Source: Eukaryota sp. TZLM1-RC
Lineage: Eukaryota > Metamonada: BaSk clade
DNA length: 64,000 bases
Reading direction: 5' to 3'
NCBI GenBank assembly: GCA_040285825.1
Contig: JAUPSS010000002.1
Span: 2,356,001 to 2,420,000, forward strand
In this document: positions 31,919-42,599 of the stretch, piece by piece
Layout: every line of letters starts with the position of its first letter
Position numbering within the stretch: the stretch's first letter is position 1
The notes under the pieces: generated by a model
Databases searched by the model: none
What the model was told of the DNA's origin: nothing
What the model saw: only the letters and a program-made list of their open reading frames with translations
Program-made: the position numbers and the translations under genes

Positions 31919-32341
31919 ATGAAAGACGCTCTCAGCATCATCAACAGATTAGTCCACGATACTTCTTTGTCTAAAGAACGTTTCTTTGTTGGTTTTGAGG
32001 ATAGATTTGGCGGTGTATTCTTCCTCACTCATCACGATTTTCTTGCCTTATCTGTACCATCTCACGGAATTCGCTACATATCTAAAGGAAACTCAATTCT
32101 CTGGTCTCGCACAAAATGAATCAACCTTATTGGCTCTGTTGCACCTTCTGTTTCTTTATTCTCATCTCCAACACCTGGTGTTCTCTCCCGATATTTTCCT
32201 CCTCATGCTACTGGTAGAAAGAATTTCCAGTTACCCTTCTTCTCTAACATTGTTTCTTGTAGTGTAGGTGTTCATCATACATTGGCACTCACTGCTTGTG
32301 GTAATTGCTATGGATTTGGTCTGAACAAATCTACCAATTAG
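31919..32341 (+). pseudogene. DUF504 (MJ1316-type) domain joined to an RCC1 repeat, with one in-frame TGA
   Basis: One continuous frame of 140 codons is interrupted only by a TGA at 32117-32119. The first part fits the MJ1316/DUF504 domain (RLVHDTSLSKERFFVGFEDR, VPSHGIRYISKGNSILWSR), thought to recognise RNA 2',3'-cyclic or similar ends. The second part ends in an RCC1 blade (SCSVGVHHTLALTACGNCYG). Only one blade is present, so the gene is truncated at its 3' side as well. A Fanzor 5' fragment ends 48 bp upstream. Probably a dying duplicate of a larger host gene. Confidence 0.6.
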
Positions 32342-33336
32342 GCAACAACTCAATGGAAAATAAATTCCACAGAAATGATACTATCAATAATGATTGAAGT
32401 TTGTTAACAATAATTGAGTTCTGCGAAACAGTGAAAAGATTTCTGTATGTATGTTATCATGAAGCTTCAGTTGTTTTTTCAGTTGTTTCAGTTGAAAGTT
32501 TAAGATTTTTTTCTATTTCAGCATTTTATAGTCTCCAATAATTGACTCAAAATAAGACATTGACAAGTAGACATATCATGTCTCTTGTCATGCTTTGGAT
32601 TATTGTCCTCATCAAGGTATTTCAACTGTTTTCTTTACTTTCTTACAATTGAAACAACAACATCTGGTTCGACAATCATCTATTAACCACATCTTATTGC
32701 CAGCCATTTTCAATAAAGTTTTGAAACCTTGTCCTTCGGTAAGCTCTTTGATTTTCAAGCATTTTCATTGTTACCGGTCTGATCTTCTCTTTCAAACAAT
32801 ATAGTGAACACTGCAATAAATCAATTCAATTCTAACTTACATCGATAACTTACATGAAATAGATTCTTGAATTTCTCCTTCATTATGTTCCAGTCTATTG
32901 AAGAATCAAAGCTTTGTGTTGTCGAATGGGATCTACAATGCAACAGGACCGCAATAGCTGTTGACCAATAGAGAATTATTGGTCAACTGCTGCAAAATTA
33001 AATGATGAAATGTTTTTATCATTAGCAAATTTGTAGCCTTTTCTTCGATCATTTGTAACGAGAAACAAAACAGTAAAATAAAAGTACAAAATCTAAAAAA
33101 AACAATTACATCATCAGTAACAATTTTCTAGCAACAAAATACAGATGTGATACATCAGTGGTTAGGAATGTTGTCAGGTCCACATATGCTTCAATTTAAA
33201 TATCCCAAAACGGACTAGACGTTCAACATCTATGAACAGATAGGTTGCAAGAGCAACTGCATAACGATGAAGCATCTCACTTCAAACGAACAATTTATTA
33301 CCCCATACCTTATGAGTCTTGTTCCTGTTTTTTAAG
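32342..33336. other. AT-rich region, no gene identified
   Basis: A 69-codon frame at 32595-32804 is followed by a possible donor (GGTAAGCTC) but has no family resemblance. Nothing else is supportable. Confidence 0.4.
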
Positions 33337-33545
33337 TTAATACATTGGATAAATCTGATTTCTATAAAACTGCTGCACAAAGTACTGGAAGGATTTTGTT
33401 CGATCCTTCGCGCAATATAGAATTGCTTTTGAAAAAATGTACAGCATGGTTTCTACCTCGTTGTTATTACTTGGAAAATGTTTTGAAGAAAAGGCTGTAG
33501 GCTGTAGGTAAGTTTTCAATAGTAGATGTGAAGTTTGACGAAAAT
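33337..33545 (+). mobile_element. RT-E retroelement tail fragment
   Basis: A broken frame gives YRIAFEKMYSMVSTSLLLLG and, further on, KFSIVDVKF. This equals the RT tail pattern (NRIVFSIFKGM...ALLSLG) plus the KFSMVDVEF end seen at 46390-46450. Confidence 0.5.
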
Positions 33546-34128
33546 GATTATTACTGTTTTGAAAGCTTTATTTGAAATAAGAAAATAATTAAGCCAACAA
33601 CAAGCTATGGCTATCGACAGCAAATCACTTTGGTGACATCATCTCCCACGTTCATGGAAATTTACATCATAAATAATGTACATCTTGGAATTCCATTATT
33701 CTATTACTCCAGATATTCTAATTGTGGAATTTCAAAATGAGAAAGTTGGAATCTAATGGTATGAAATAAAGGGTGTCCATCATCAAACTTCTAAATTGAA
33801 GGCCATTATGAGAAAATTGATGGTGAATTAGAATACATTCCCCACAAATTCATCTTGTTGTTCATCGTTGTGCCACCTTTGTGTTGTTTAGATGATTGAG
33901 GAGCAGATGTTTGTTTTAGCACCCAAGAGGGTTCATCATGACGAATGGATTGCTTGTTTTTATCAATGTGTTCTGATCCAAAGTGGGTTAACAGTAGTGT
34001 TTTTGATACATTGGTAGGTGTTTATTAGTAGTACGTAACATGTCATGTTTGTCAAACATTTATGTCTGTAGATACCGTAAAAGTAGAGGATAACTGCAAG
34101 GCACCATTCACGTCAACGTTGTATTTCA
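33546..34128. other. upstream region of the cyclin gene with a possible short ORF
   Basis: 33892-34017 is a 41-codon ATG ORF with protein-like character (HHDEWIACFYQCVLIQSGL). A donor-like GGTAGGT follows it at 34013, but I could not join it to the cyclin frame. It may be an exon of another gene or chance. Confidence 0.3.
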
Positions 34129-34712
34129 ATGCTAGTAGCTTCTCAGATGAAAGTAGCTAATCAACGTCGTTTGTTCCTCCTACAACTGGTCGCCGATGCT
34201 CTGAAGCATCTTGCTGATTCAGAAATGCCCAAAAAGCTCAATGATTCGTTCTTGGATGAACCTCTTGATCAGGATCTTTTAGGGTAAGCATTTAGAGTGA
34301 TTTTAATAACCATAGATTTGTAGTGTCAATTACTGATCGCGCAGACCTACCATCCCCGCTTTGTATTATAGCATGCATTTACATACTTCGACTGAAAAAG
34401 TGGAACCCTCATTTGAAAATATCTGAAGCCAATGTAAGAAGATTGTTCTTAGTTTCGGCAATGCTGAGTAGTAAAGTCCACGAAGACGTTATCTTTCGCA
34501 ATGTCGATTGGGCCCGCCTCAGTGATGTATACAATTCAGCGCTTCTTAATCAAATGGAAATAGAGTTCTTATCTTGGATTAACTTTCAGACTACTGTCAC
34601 GTTTGATGAGTTTAAGAACTACATTGATTGTCTGACTAGTCGAAGTTCCATCAAGCCGTCTGTTCTAAAGTCTCTGAAAGGGGAGCTACTGTCACCTTTT
34701 CTTGAGTGTTGA
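34129..34712 (+). CDS. cyclin-box protein (PHO80 / cyclin P-U type), one 32-nt intron
   Basis: Exons 34129-34283 and 34316-34712 join to 183 residues. The intron starts GTAAGCATT and ends CCATAG; using the later AG at 34323 would give an early stop, so 34315 is preferred. The protein is a single short cyclin box: LPSPLCIIACIYILRLKKW, then NVRRLFLVSAMLSSKVHED and LNQMEIEFLSWINFQ. This is the layout of PHO80-like cyclins, which partner small CDKs in nutrient or cell-cycle signalling. The box is complete, with little beyond it. Confidence 0.72.
34284..34315 (+). other. 32-nt spliceosomal intron
   Basis: GTAAGC donor, TTTTAATAACC branch-like run, ATAG acceptor. Removal keeps the cyclin frame open and its total length divisible by three. 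Confidence 0.68.
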
Positions 34713-34987
34713 TCATCCATGCTTTCTTGTACTTTTGGTGTGTTTTTTAGTTGAGTTTTTATGAAATACATCAATGTCACACATTGGAACTGGTGATTCT
34801 ATCATTTGTGTTTTATGATTTAATAACAAGTGCAAAAAAATGGGTACACTTAACAACTTCTGAACAGCAATAATACTGTGTACTGTATACTGTGTAATTT
34901 GTATCAGTAGTTGTTTAGAGGAACTAGATATAGAACAAAAATATAAAGATTAAAAAAATTAAGCACAAAATACATTGAATCAGCAAT

Positions 34988-35606
34988 TACCTCTACAGAA
35001 TCTTGATCTACTTGCTGTCTCGATAAAGCTTCTCTAATTCGATTGGAAAATTGAGGCAATCTATTAATTATGGCAAATTAAATTCGAGAGCACCATAAGA
35101 AGATATCAAGTCTTTTCATTGTTTTTTCTTGGACCATTTTTTTGGAAATCATTCATAAAAGTCCCTGCTTCTGATGATAGTCTTCGGTTTCTAGAAAATG
35201 GGAATGCAATAAAAACAAGTGGTCTTTTTCTACCAGCATTAGCTTCTTCAATATCTTTGCCATATTTTCTATGTTTTTCTTTGACTTTGAATTCATGATC
35301 ATATACAAGATAGAGTTTTTTCCATTGAACCAAAGTGTTATTTGCAACATAACAGGAGACAAAGTCAAGAACAGCTTCAGAGTTCTCAATCCATATATAT
35401 ATATACCATATATATATCCATATATACTGTGATTGAATCACAGTATATATCACCTCTGTCATCAGAATCAAAATTATTCAATGACAGGGTTTGTTTCAAC
35501 AGAGGCTCTTTGATACACGAGATTTTTCCATTTCGTGTTATATTAAAAACAGTGTCTTTAACAGCATCATGTAATGAAGAACGATAAGTTATCAATTTGG
35601 TACAAT
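34988..35606 (-). mobile_element. RT-A copy with an internal foldback and AT microsatellite
   Basis: Frames show SSLHDAVKDTVFN, SDDRGDIYCDS, then an interruption, then IENSEAVLDFVSCYVANN. The interruption (35390-35450) is a TATA-rich expansion plus a perfect 15-bp inverted copy of the local sequence. The extreme 3' end of the family is missing. Confidence 0.75.
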
Positions 35607-35629
35607 TATGATTACAATATATTCAAATT

Positions 35630-35682
35630 TATACTTTAAAAAAATTTGAACTTTAAAAAAATTCAAACTTTAAAAAAATCTG
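35630..35682. repeat. tandem repeat of an AACTTTAAAAAAATT-type unit
   Basis: About three and a half copies of a 16-17-bp unit precede a small open frame. Confidence 0.6.
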
Positions 35683-35803
35683 CTGCCCTGACTGCAGATG
35701 GATTGAGAGTGGCCATTCAAAGATTATTTGGCACGTTAGGTGAAGAAATGAAGAATGTGAGGAATGAAACAGTTTATTTGCTTAATGATCCTTTGAAAAA
35801 ATA
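35683..35803 (+). pseudogene. short unidentified coding fragment
   Basis: A frame running in from the tandem repeat reads LTADGLRVAIQRLFGTLGEE and ends VYLLNDPLKK before a TAA. It looks like the C-terminus of a helical host protein, but I cannot name the family. No start codon belongs to it. Confidence 0.3.
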
Positions 35804-36272
35804 AAGTTAGATTTTTGTCATAGAAAAATTGGACAGAAAAAAAATTGAACAGTATACTTAAATTGTTATTTATTGTTTTGTATTGTTTTGTTGATTACAT
35901 TTGTTGGTTGGGTTTTGTGTTCAATGCATCTTATGTCAGTATTCTCACTACACATAGCCCATGTAAATCAAAGCAGAACGTTCAGAGGTATAGATAATTA
36001 TGTAGTGTTTAAAATAACTGCTAGCATTTTTTTTTGGAGAGAATTAAAATGCATTAATTTGGTTTTCCAATCTCCATTTTGTAACTGTTAGCAAATTGAT
36101 GTTCCTGTATCACAATTTGATCATCGCACAATAGAAACAGTCCTGTAATTTGCAATCAAGGTAACAGTAAACTCTTTATTTCGGATTTTATTCACCAATG
36201 GTCAATTTCTTTTGATGCCACGTGGACAAAACCTAAGCAACTGAGACTTTACTTTTGACTTACTTGTTTGAA
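35804..36272. other. AT-rich region, no gene identified
   Basis: A 72-codon frame at 35873-36091 has hydrophobic runs but no recognisable family. Nothing else supportable. Confidence 0.4.
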
Positions 36273-36590
36273 TTATTTCCAATTGTTTTTATTTAAAAAG
36301 AGTAAACAATAAACAAAACTACGCAAACACAATTCAGGTTGAGCAATTATAGTACGATTCAAACCACAAATCCAGTTTCGATGAGGAACACCTTGATGCC
36401 AATACGCAACAAACAACTCTTCGTCACTTTCAATTCTTCGGCGGGCACGATATGTACTGACAGTAATGACATCTCCTTCATTAATACCGTTTTTGATTGT
36501 GACATCTTCAACAATTGCATAAACATTGCATTGTTTTTCAGCTGTGGTATTAACTATCCATCCTGAACCATAATCATAAAGTGTCCTCAA
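36273..36590 (-). pseudogene. possible SET-domain C-terminal fragment
   Basis: 105 codons. CNVYAIVEDV followed by VITVSTYRARRRIESDEELF and VAYWHQG resembles the end of a SET domain (NxxxV...A.R.I..DEEL...Y). The N-terminal and catalytic NHS-type motifs are not present and the frame has no convincing start. It may be a 5'-truncated gene or relic. Confidence 0.3.
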
Positions 36591-36639
36591 ACTTTTACCA
36601 AATCAGCTATCAAAATTAATAATTTTATAGAAGAAGCTG

Positions 36640-37855
36640 ATTGAAAAACATTTAATGCTATTTCAATTGTACGTCATGAAACTCCTGGATTTTTTGAAGT
36701 TGATAGTCAAGGACTATCGGGTATTTTACGTTCTTTTTTTACAGTTGACCAAATTACTAACGAGAAAAATAATTCGGAATGGAATTCAGTGACTGACATT
36801 CAACGTATGAGTCCAGAAGAACAAAATTTATTTTGGTCAATTTTTTTTTGAATTTAATAGACCATTTACTGAAAGAGGATATAAATTCAACAACACCATT
36901 AAAACTGATGCATGTATTTAGCTCACAAGAGAGGATTATAATGGTATGTCCTTCAAGCTTGATAGCGCAAAGTTTGCATCCACAGAGAACTATTTGGATG
37001 ATTTGGATGTTGAAGTTCTATCATCAAAACACAAAGTACATATCGACCCTGGTAAAAGTGATTTACTTTATTTTTGTAGTTAAAAAGATTCAATCTTAAT
37101 GCAAAAAACAAACTAAAAAGAGCTAAACAATATGAATGGTTGAGATTAACAGAATTGGAGTGGTCAAGGGTGTCGAGAGTTCACCAAAAATTCAGAAAAT
37201 TGAAAAAGAAAGAGTATATTTTACAAAATGGAATTACAGTGGATGAAACAGAAGCTACACTATCAAAAAAATCATCAAAATCTTGTATTTATAATAATTT
37301 CTATTCTTATGTTGCTTCCAAGCTGACAAACATGACATTTACATTTGAGTACTACTGTTTAATGATATGGCGCATTCAAAAAATGCAGAGATATGTCCAT
37401 CATCAGAAAACAGAGACTAAGTTATTGAAAGAATGACTGAAAAACAATGGAAGCAAGAAGACACTATCCTAATGTTTGGTGACAATGGCAAGAAGACAAA
37501 GAATTTAAAGCATCATCGATCCAGTAGAGGAGTTAGATGGAGAAATTTCTTTAAGAGAAATGGTTATAAAGTATGTTTAGTTGATGAAAGAAACACATCT
37601 TCAAAGTGTCCAACTTGTTATAACCCAGTAAATGTATTTCTTGATGTTGAGAATCCTAGGCCATGGATGAGAGAGAAATATCCTACTGTGAAATGTCATG
37701 CTTTGTTAAGATGTCGATCTGAAGTTTGTAGAGAAGAGTGTGATGGAAAGAATAAGGTATGGAATCGTAACATGTTAGCATGTATTAAAATTAAGGCAAT
37801 TGTAGATTTTTTTGTAGAGGATAGTGTTGGTGATAAGCCTCCATATCTGTCATAA
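36640..37855 (+). pseudogene. Fanzor nuclease, third type (copy a), several frameshifts
   Basis: Pieces in order: FNRPFTERGYKFNNTIKTDA, LDDLDVEVL, HIDPGKSDLLYF (RuvC-I DPG), KRAKQYEWLRLTELEW, YYCLMIWRIQKMQRYVHHQK, ILMFGDNGKKTKNLKHHRSS (GD motif), LVDERNTSSKCPTC (alternative Glu and first zinc pair), KCHALLRCRSEVC and VWNRNMLACIKIKAI (RuvC-III). The relative at 42600-44056 has the same order. At least four frame breaks exist, so it is not functional. The RuvC-III Asp is Asn here. The end PPYLS is the natural C-terminus. Confidence 0.78.
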
Positions 37856-38927
37856 GTTATAGCTTTTTACTTCAGTGAATCTGTAGCATTTTTGGATTTT
37901 TCCATTCTCAGTACGAAAACAGTGTATAATAATTTTTTTGAAAGGAATGAAATTTTGAATAATTGGAAACATGGAGTTGAGGTCTATTCAACCAATAATT
38001 TTTACTGAATTCGACATTTAACCATTGCTGTAAATGTAATATGAAATATTTTTTTGTGTTGTTCATAAATGCAGTTTCCATCCCTTTTTTGATGTAAATC
38101 AAAATTCTAGTAATCTTATCACCACTGGAAGAAAAAAATCATCGGGATAAAGGGGACGGAAATGAACAAGGTAAAGTTTTTCCATTTTTTCCCTTTACTC
38201 CAATGTTTTTTGATTCAGTCTAAAAGTGTTCAATGTGAATAATTCTTTCTTTTGCTTAACAGTGAGTGAGTCAAAATTTATTTTACCTGTGTTTTCAATA
38301 AACAATTAATTAATTTTTTTTTCAAAATAGGAAATAACAAACACTGCAGCATGAATCAATTCGTTACCAATTTCCACTTCGTTTTTATCAACAGCTTCTT
38401 TTAATGAAAAAAGAAAATATATATTGATCAACAAATGAGACTGAAAATGACAATTGAATCTGTGCTATTAACAAAATTTAATATTTGTTATTTGGATTAT
38501 TTATTCAAAAATAATTGTTGGAAGCCACATTTAACAATTTTATATTGGTCTAATTGTAATAAATATTGCGTTCTTGGTTTTTTGAAATCAGTGACTATAG
38601 CAGTTACAATTTCGCAATCTCGTGAACAATATTGGATCAATAGAGCAACGTCAGTTGGAGTACCTTTCCATTTTCTATGAATTGCCGTAACCATTTTATT
38701 TTCTTTTTCTTTTTTTTGTCATTTTTTTCGTTTCCATTTTTCTCTTCAGTCAATGAAATTTTTTCATTGTTGGTCATTCTTAAAGCCAAATTGTTCAATC
38801 CAAGACCATGTTTTGACTGATAAAATTGTTGGCATAAATATTAATGATATTAATGTATTCAAAATTCTCAGTTGGAAAATAGTGATAACCAAACTTCACG
38901 GCACTTGCCTTATTGAGCATTGTTAGG
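37856..38927. other. AT-rich region without an identifiable gene
   Basis: Several 60-80-codon frames occur on both strands, none with a family resemblance I trust. A minus-strand frame at 38497-38694 is discussed among the rejected observations. The promoter of the DENND11-like gene should lie at its right end. Confidence 0.4.
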
Positions 38928-40043
38928 ATGCACGATGAGTCGGCGCCATTACTAACATCTGCTCCTGTTCCTTCTTCGATCTCTCTCAGCAACCATGGTT
39001 TACAAAGTTCCAGCATTTACTCCATTTTTGTCGTTTACTTTGACTTAACTCAAGGCAACACTCTACTTTACTGTGATCCAGACGTTCCATCTATCCCAAA
39101 GCTGGAATATGCTGCTATTCCCTCTGGATCTCATAACTCCACCACAACAGATTGGTGCATCTTTTCTCTCAACAACATGTATGGACTCTCTGTCTTCTCA
39201 ACTGTGGAAGACCCTTCTGCTGCCCGCTTTGCTTCTACTGCAGCTGTTGGTCTCATTTCTGCTTCCATTCCTTTTCTAATCTCACATGTAGATACACTGA
39301 TGCCATTCTCCAGGAAATTTGCCAGAGTTGCCACTAGTTTTGTTGAAAATGACAGTTCTGTTGTGGAGGAAGTGGATAGTATAAGAAGTTTAGTTAATGA
39401 AGTTTTTGATTTGGCAAAGTTTATGAATCGATATTTCGGTCTTTGTGTCAAGAAATTCAAGAAAAATGCCATGATTATTCGTAAATTGTTATTGTCCAAA
39501 AGAAATATTCTGATTCTACCTTATAAAGGACAAGAAATTTCTGAAATATGTGAACTATCACTCTGTCTGTACCTTTTGTCTGCCGTGTCTTGTAGTAGAT
39601 ATAATCGAAAGTTTGCCGATAATTTCAATTTCTTGGGTAACATTTCTCTTTATGATGTCAATACAATACAATCAACTAGAGGTTTTGTTGCTTGTTCAAG
39701 TGAGTCTATTTTCTCAGACCATCCAGATTATTCAAGGTTTTTTGACTTGGTAATCGAAACTACACCTAAAGGAGTAAATTTTGAAGGTGAATTGAGCTTC
39801 AAATTAACCAAAAGTGATGAATATTTACTTAGTTTTTTAAAAACCAAGAACGTGCTCTCCTTCATATCACAAAACGATCAATTTTTTTCACTTTTCAATC
39901 AAAAATGTATTACTAATGCTGATTTAAGGGGTATTGGACTTGTTGTGAATGACCTCAATTTCATTGAGTATTTTATCAATTGCTTTGAATTAAATGTGGA
40001 AGTTAGTCTTAATTCAAAATGCTGCTGCTGTTGCTGTTGCTGA
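38928..40043 (+). CDS. DENND11 (LCHN)-like protein ending in poly-cysteine
   Basis: 371 residues from the ATG at 38928 (the frame is open 15 bp upstream, without an ATG). The N-terminal half matches the LCHN/DENND11 pattern: IYSIFVVYFDLTQGNTLLY, LEYAAIPSGSHN, DWCIFSLNNMYGLSVFSTVE, SARFAS-like region, then VGLISAS. The later half has NILILPYKGQEISEICELSL and a short DENN-like C-terminal lobe. DENN proteins act as Rab regulators on membranes; DENND11 itself is poorly characterised. The last seven residues before TGA are cysteines from a TGC/TGT run at 40019-40040, a possible site for lipid attachment. It converges with BRR6 across 77 bp. Confidence 0.7.
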   Translation: MHDESAPLLTSAPVPSSISLSNHGLQSSSIYSIFVVYFDLTQGNTLLYCDPDVPSIPKLEYAAIPSGSHNSTTTDWCIFSLNNMYGLSVFSTVEDPSAARFASTAAVGLISASIPFLISHVDTLMPFSRKFARVATSFVENDSSVVEEVDSIRSLVNEVFDLAKFMNRYFGLCVKKFKKNAMIIRKLLLSKRNILILPYKGQEISEICELSLCLYLLSAVSCSRYNRKFADNFNFLGNISLYDVNTIQSTRGFVACSSESIFSDHPDYSRFFDLVIETTPKGVNFEGELSFKLTKSDEYLLSFLKTKNVLSFISQNDQFFSLFNQKCITNADLRGIGLVVNDLNFIEYFINCFELNVEVSLNSKCCCCCCC

Positions 40044-40120
40044 TTTGTAAATATTACTGAATCTTATGTATTTTATAAAGTTATTCAAATGGTTTTTTTG
40101 AGAGCAATTTATTTACAAAT

Positions 40121-40774
40121 TCATCTAGCCCAGGGAGTTGAACCTCTATATGGTGTTATTGCCATGGATTGGGGTCCATAGTGCTGTACGTCTCCAGGAA
40201 CTACTTTTCTTTGGAAACCTAAAATACAATTGGAACCAATAAGTATAATGAAAAACAACAGAGCCACAAACACCATTGTCTTGTAAGTAATTGGTTCTAC
40301 AAATGAATTGACAGCCTCTGCGACTGCCTTGACTGAAATTGAAGTAATTTCAATCTTGGAAGGGTCTCTATTCATGCACAACTGCCATTGATGACAGAGC
40401 GCTGACAGTGCCGCACCTCCAGACTTTATGGTTGCACAGTTACTCTCTACAAAGTCCTTTTCGCACTGGGCAATTTCTTGCAGAAGAGATTCCATGGACC
40501 GTGCTGTTCTGAGGGTTATATCCCCACGGAGTGCAAAGAAAAAGACTACTAGAGCAGCGATAAGGCAGATAAGACAGAAGATATTGAATACCAAGCGGAT
40601 ATACCCAGAAATCACCACTGGTAGATGGTAGTGTTTGTTCCATTTGTCGTGTGGGTTGGGTGGAAGTTCATCATGATTCATAGGTAGACCAGGTGGTTCC
40701 ATATGTGATAGAGCTAGAGATTGTGCTGTACGTCTTTTGGATGGTGTAAAGTCATTGTCAATTGCAGATGACAT
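40121..40774 (-). CDS. BRR6/BRL1-family nuclear-envelope membrane protein
   Basis: 217 residues, ATG at 40774. Two membrane helices (IRLVFNIFCLICLIAALVVF and TMVFVALLFFIILIGSNCIL) enclose a lumenal domain with paired cysteines: EIAQCEKDFVESNCATI, ALCHQWQLCMNRDPSKI, then EAVNSFVEPITYKTM. This is the Brr6/Brl1 C-C domain, which forms disulfides in the perinuclear space. Fungal members help membrane fusion during nuclear-pore assembly, and the family is typical of organisms that keep the envelope in mitosis. Length is at the short end of the family. A Fanzor C-terminal relic lies immediately upstream on the same strand. Confidence 0.87.
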   Translation of the reverse strand: MSSAIDNDFTPSKRRTAQSLALSHMEPPGLPMNHDELPPNPHDKWNKHYHLPVVISGYIRLVFNIFCLICLIAALVVFFFALRGDITLRTARSMESLLQEIAQCEKDFVESNCATIKSGGAALSALCHQWQLCMNRDPSKIEITSISVKAVAEAVNSFVEPITYKTMVFVALLFFIILIGSNCILGFQRKVVPGDVQHYGPQSMAITPYRGSTPWAR

Positions 40775-40777
40775 CAG

Positions 40778-41208
40778 CTAATAGCACACAAATATCAATG
40801 TTAATGAAATGAATAAAGGCCTTTCATTTCCTTTGAGATACTGGTCCACAACATGAATCATATTAAGAACAGTATTAACATTACGATTCCATAGACATCC
40901 ACACTTCTTGCAAGTGAGTAATCCATCTCTAAGGACCGTTCAAGTCTTTGCTTTCCTGTAAGGTTTTGAATACATACTTGATGCTTCTTTACATTTTCAC
41001 CTTCTTTACTCTCGAGCACACATGCATGGTATAGACAGCTTGTTCTATATTCGTGCAACAGTAATAGACGGAAGTTACGTTTTTTAAACATCTTTCGATA
41101 ACCAACATTCTTTGTAGTTACTTTATCCTTAAAATTGGTTTGCTTCCAGTCGCTCATCATTACAATTTCATCTTTTGGACCTCTGAACTTAATTTCAATT
41201 TCATTCAT
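40778..41208 (-). pseudogene. Fanzor C-terminal remnant directly upstream of BRR6
   Basis: The frame from 41208 reads FRGPKDEIVMMSDWK (GD-like motif with Gly lost), GYRKMFKKRNFRLLLLHEYR, TSCLYHAC (alternative Glu and zinc Cys). A shifted frame then gives LLTCKKCGCLWNRNVNTVLN and LKGNERP, the second zinc pair, RuvC-III and C-terminus. Similarity to other Fanzors fades about 45 bp before the BRR6 start; the frame itself stops 3 bp before that ATG. RuvC-I is absent. Confidence 0.7.
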
Positions 41209-41210
41209 TC

Positions 41211-41750
41211 ATCCATTTTGCTTCAATCCTCTCTGTGGTCATGAATCTTTACAACTTCAAGACTCTTAATTCTTTATTAAAGTAAGTAGCTCCAACATGG
41301 AGAGCAGAGTTGTTTTTTCGTTGCAGCAAGATAGAAAATATTCATAATCTAGACTGCAAAATCTAGTGTTTTTTGAAAATTAGTGAGAGTGTTTTTTCAG
41401 AGTTTCTCTTCTTTGGGGCGCGGTGAGTCTACTAAATGTAAATTGCTTTGGCTTTTGTTTTCACTTGAAGGAGGATTTCCTTTTGATTTGAAGTCGAGTT
41501 TTTTTTAATTTTTTAATTTTTTCTATTTTGTTAATAAAACATCTATTTCTTTCTTTGTTCTCTTCATGAAACCATTCATACCATTCTCATCTTCAATTCT
41601 GTTGGGAGTAGAGGTGGTTAAGAGACTGGCTGGGATTTGGGCAATTTAGTTTTGGCTTTTCTGCCATCGATTTATCCCTGATGCTGATACCAATTACTGT
41701 ACAAGTAATTTTTTTAGTTCCTCATGGAATTCACTTCTTTCTGTTTTAGG
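41211..41750. other. AT-rich region, probable remains of the same Fanzor
   Basis: Scattered minus-strand frames just above 41208 could be the decayed middle of the relic. No clear motif. The rest is homopolymer-rich spacer. Confidence 0.3.
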
Positions 41751-41753
41751 TGT

Positions 41754-42150
41754 TTATTTTTCCATTGAGATGTAAGTAGCCACAAACACTGACCTTCCCA
41801 TATTCCTTCCAATAGCTTCTCCTATTCGTTTCAACAAACCAAGATAATGTATAAACAATGGCAAACTGGATTTATCAACACCAAAAAATACCGAATCTCT
41901 AAATTGTTTTTTTTTGTTTTTTTTTTGTTTTTGTTTCTTTGTTTTGTTGGAAATCATTCTAATAATTGTTCTGCTTCCATTGACAGTCTTTTTCTTATAA
42001 AAATAAAACAACTTGTCAGTTTCTACTAGTATCGGCTTCTTCGATATCTCAATTTCTACGTTGTGCTTTTGCCTTGAATTCAAGTGCAACTACAGGTTTT
42101 AGTATTCTTCTTTGAACCACAATGCAATTTGTAACGAAATTTCCTCTTCA
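41754..42150 (-). mobile_element. RT-A copy, strongly degenerate
   Basis: On the minus strand CIVVQRRILKPVVALEFKAK and EEADTSRN are followed by FRDSVFFGVDKSSLPLF and LGLLKRIGEAIGR. These parallel HRRKLNPVAALDFKAK, EEANVDRN, FDIFLWRSRI and RLPRFFNRIREAL of better copies. A long T/GTTTT run expands the middle. Confidence 0.6.
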
Positions 42151-42446
42151 TTTTTTTGTGTTACAAACATGACATCTGATGACCTCACTTCCTTGTGAGG
42201 CATGAACAAATGTCTGTAGGGTTAACGAAGTGTTTTCAAAAAATTGTGCGCGCTTTCAGTGCCTGCTTTGCCATGAAACTTATTCGGTAAATCGACTGAT
42301 TTAGTTTTTGATGAGTATCTGAATAAATGTACTTTTTTCATTTTCTGTGTTCAAAAAAGTAGTCACAATATCTAACTGTTGTTTGAAGTTGTCCTAGACA
42401 CTATTGTCAGAAGTGCATAGAAGTCATCACTTTATTGAAAAGAGAT

Positions 42447-42505
42447 TTAAAGTAAAGTAAAGTAAAGTGACTAAAGTACTTTATCACTTTAGTCATTCCT
42501 GAAAC
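42447..42505. repeat. TAAAG tandem run with an inverted neighbour
   Basis: AAAGTAAAGTAAAGTAAAGTG is followed by ACTAAAGTACTTTATCACTT and AGTCAT, so the run can fold back on itself. Confidence 0.5.
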
Positions 42506-42599
42506 CGAGTTTGGACAAACAAAGTGAGCCAAGTCTTGGTGGCTTCAATCCTGATCCTTTGATTCAATTCAAATCAATGACCCCAAATCAAAATCTTGA

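Noticed and set aside
38497-38694. Minus-strand frame with LLIQYCSRDCEIVTAIV, reminiscent of the exonuclease motif of B-family DNA polymerases (YCxxD)
   Set aside because: Only 65 codons, no neighbouring polymerase motif in any frame within 1 kb. Chance resemblance is as likely.
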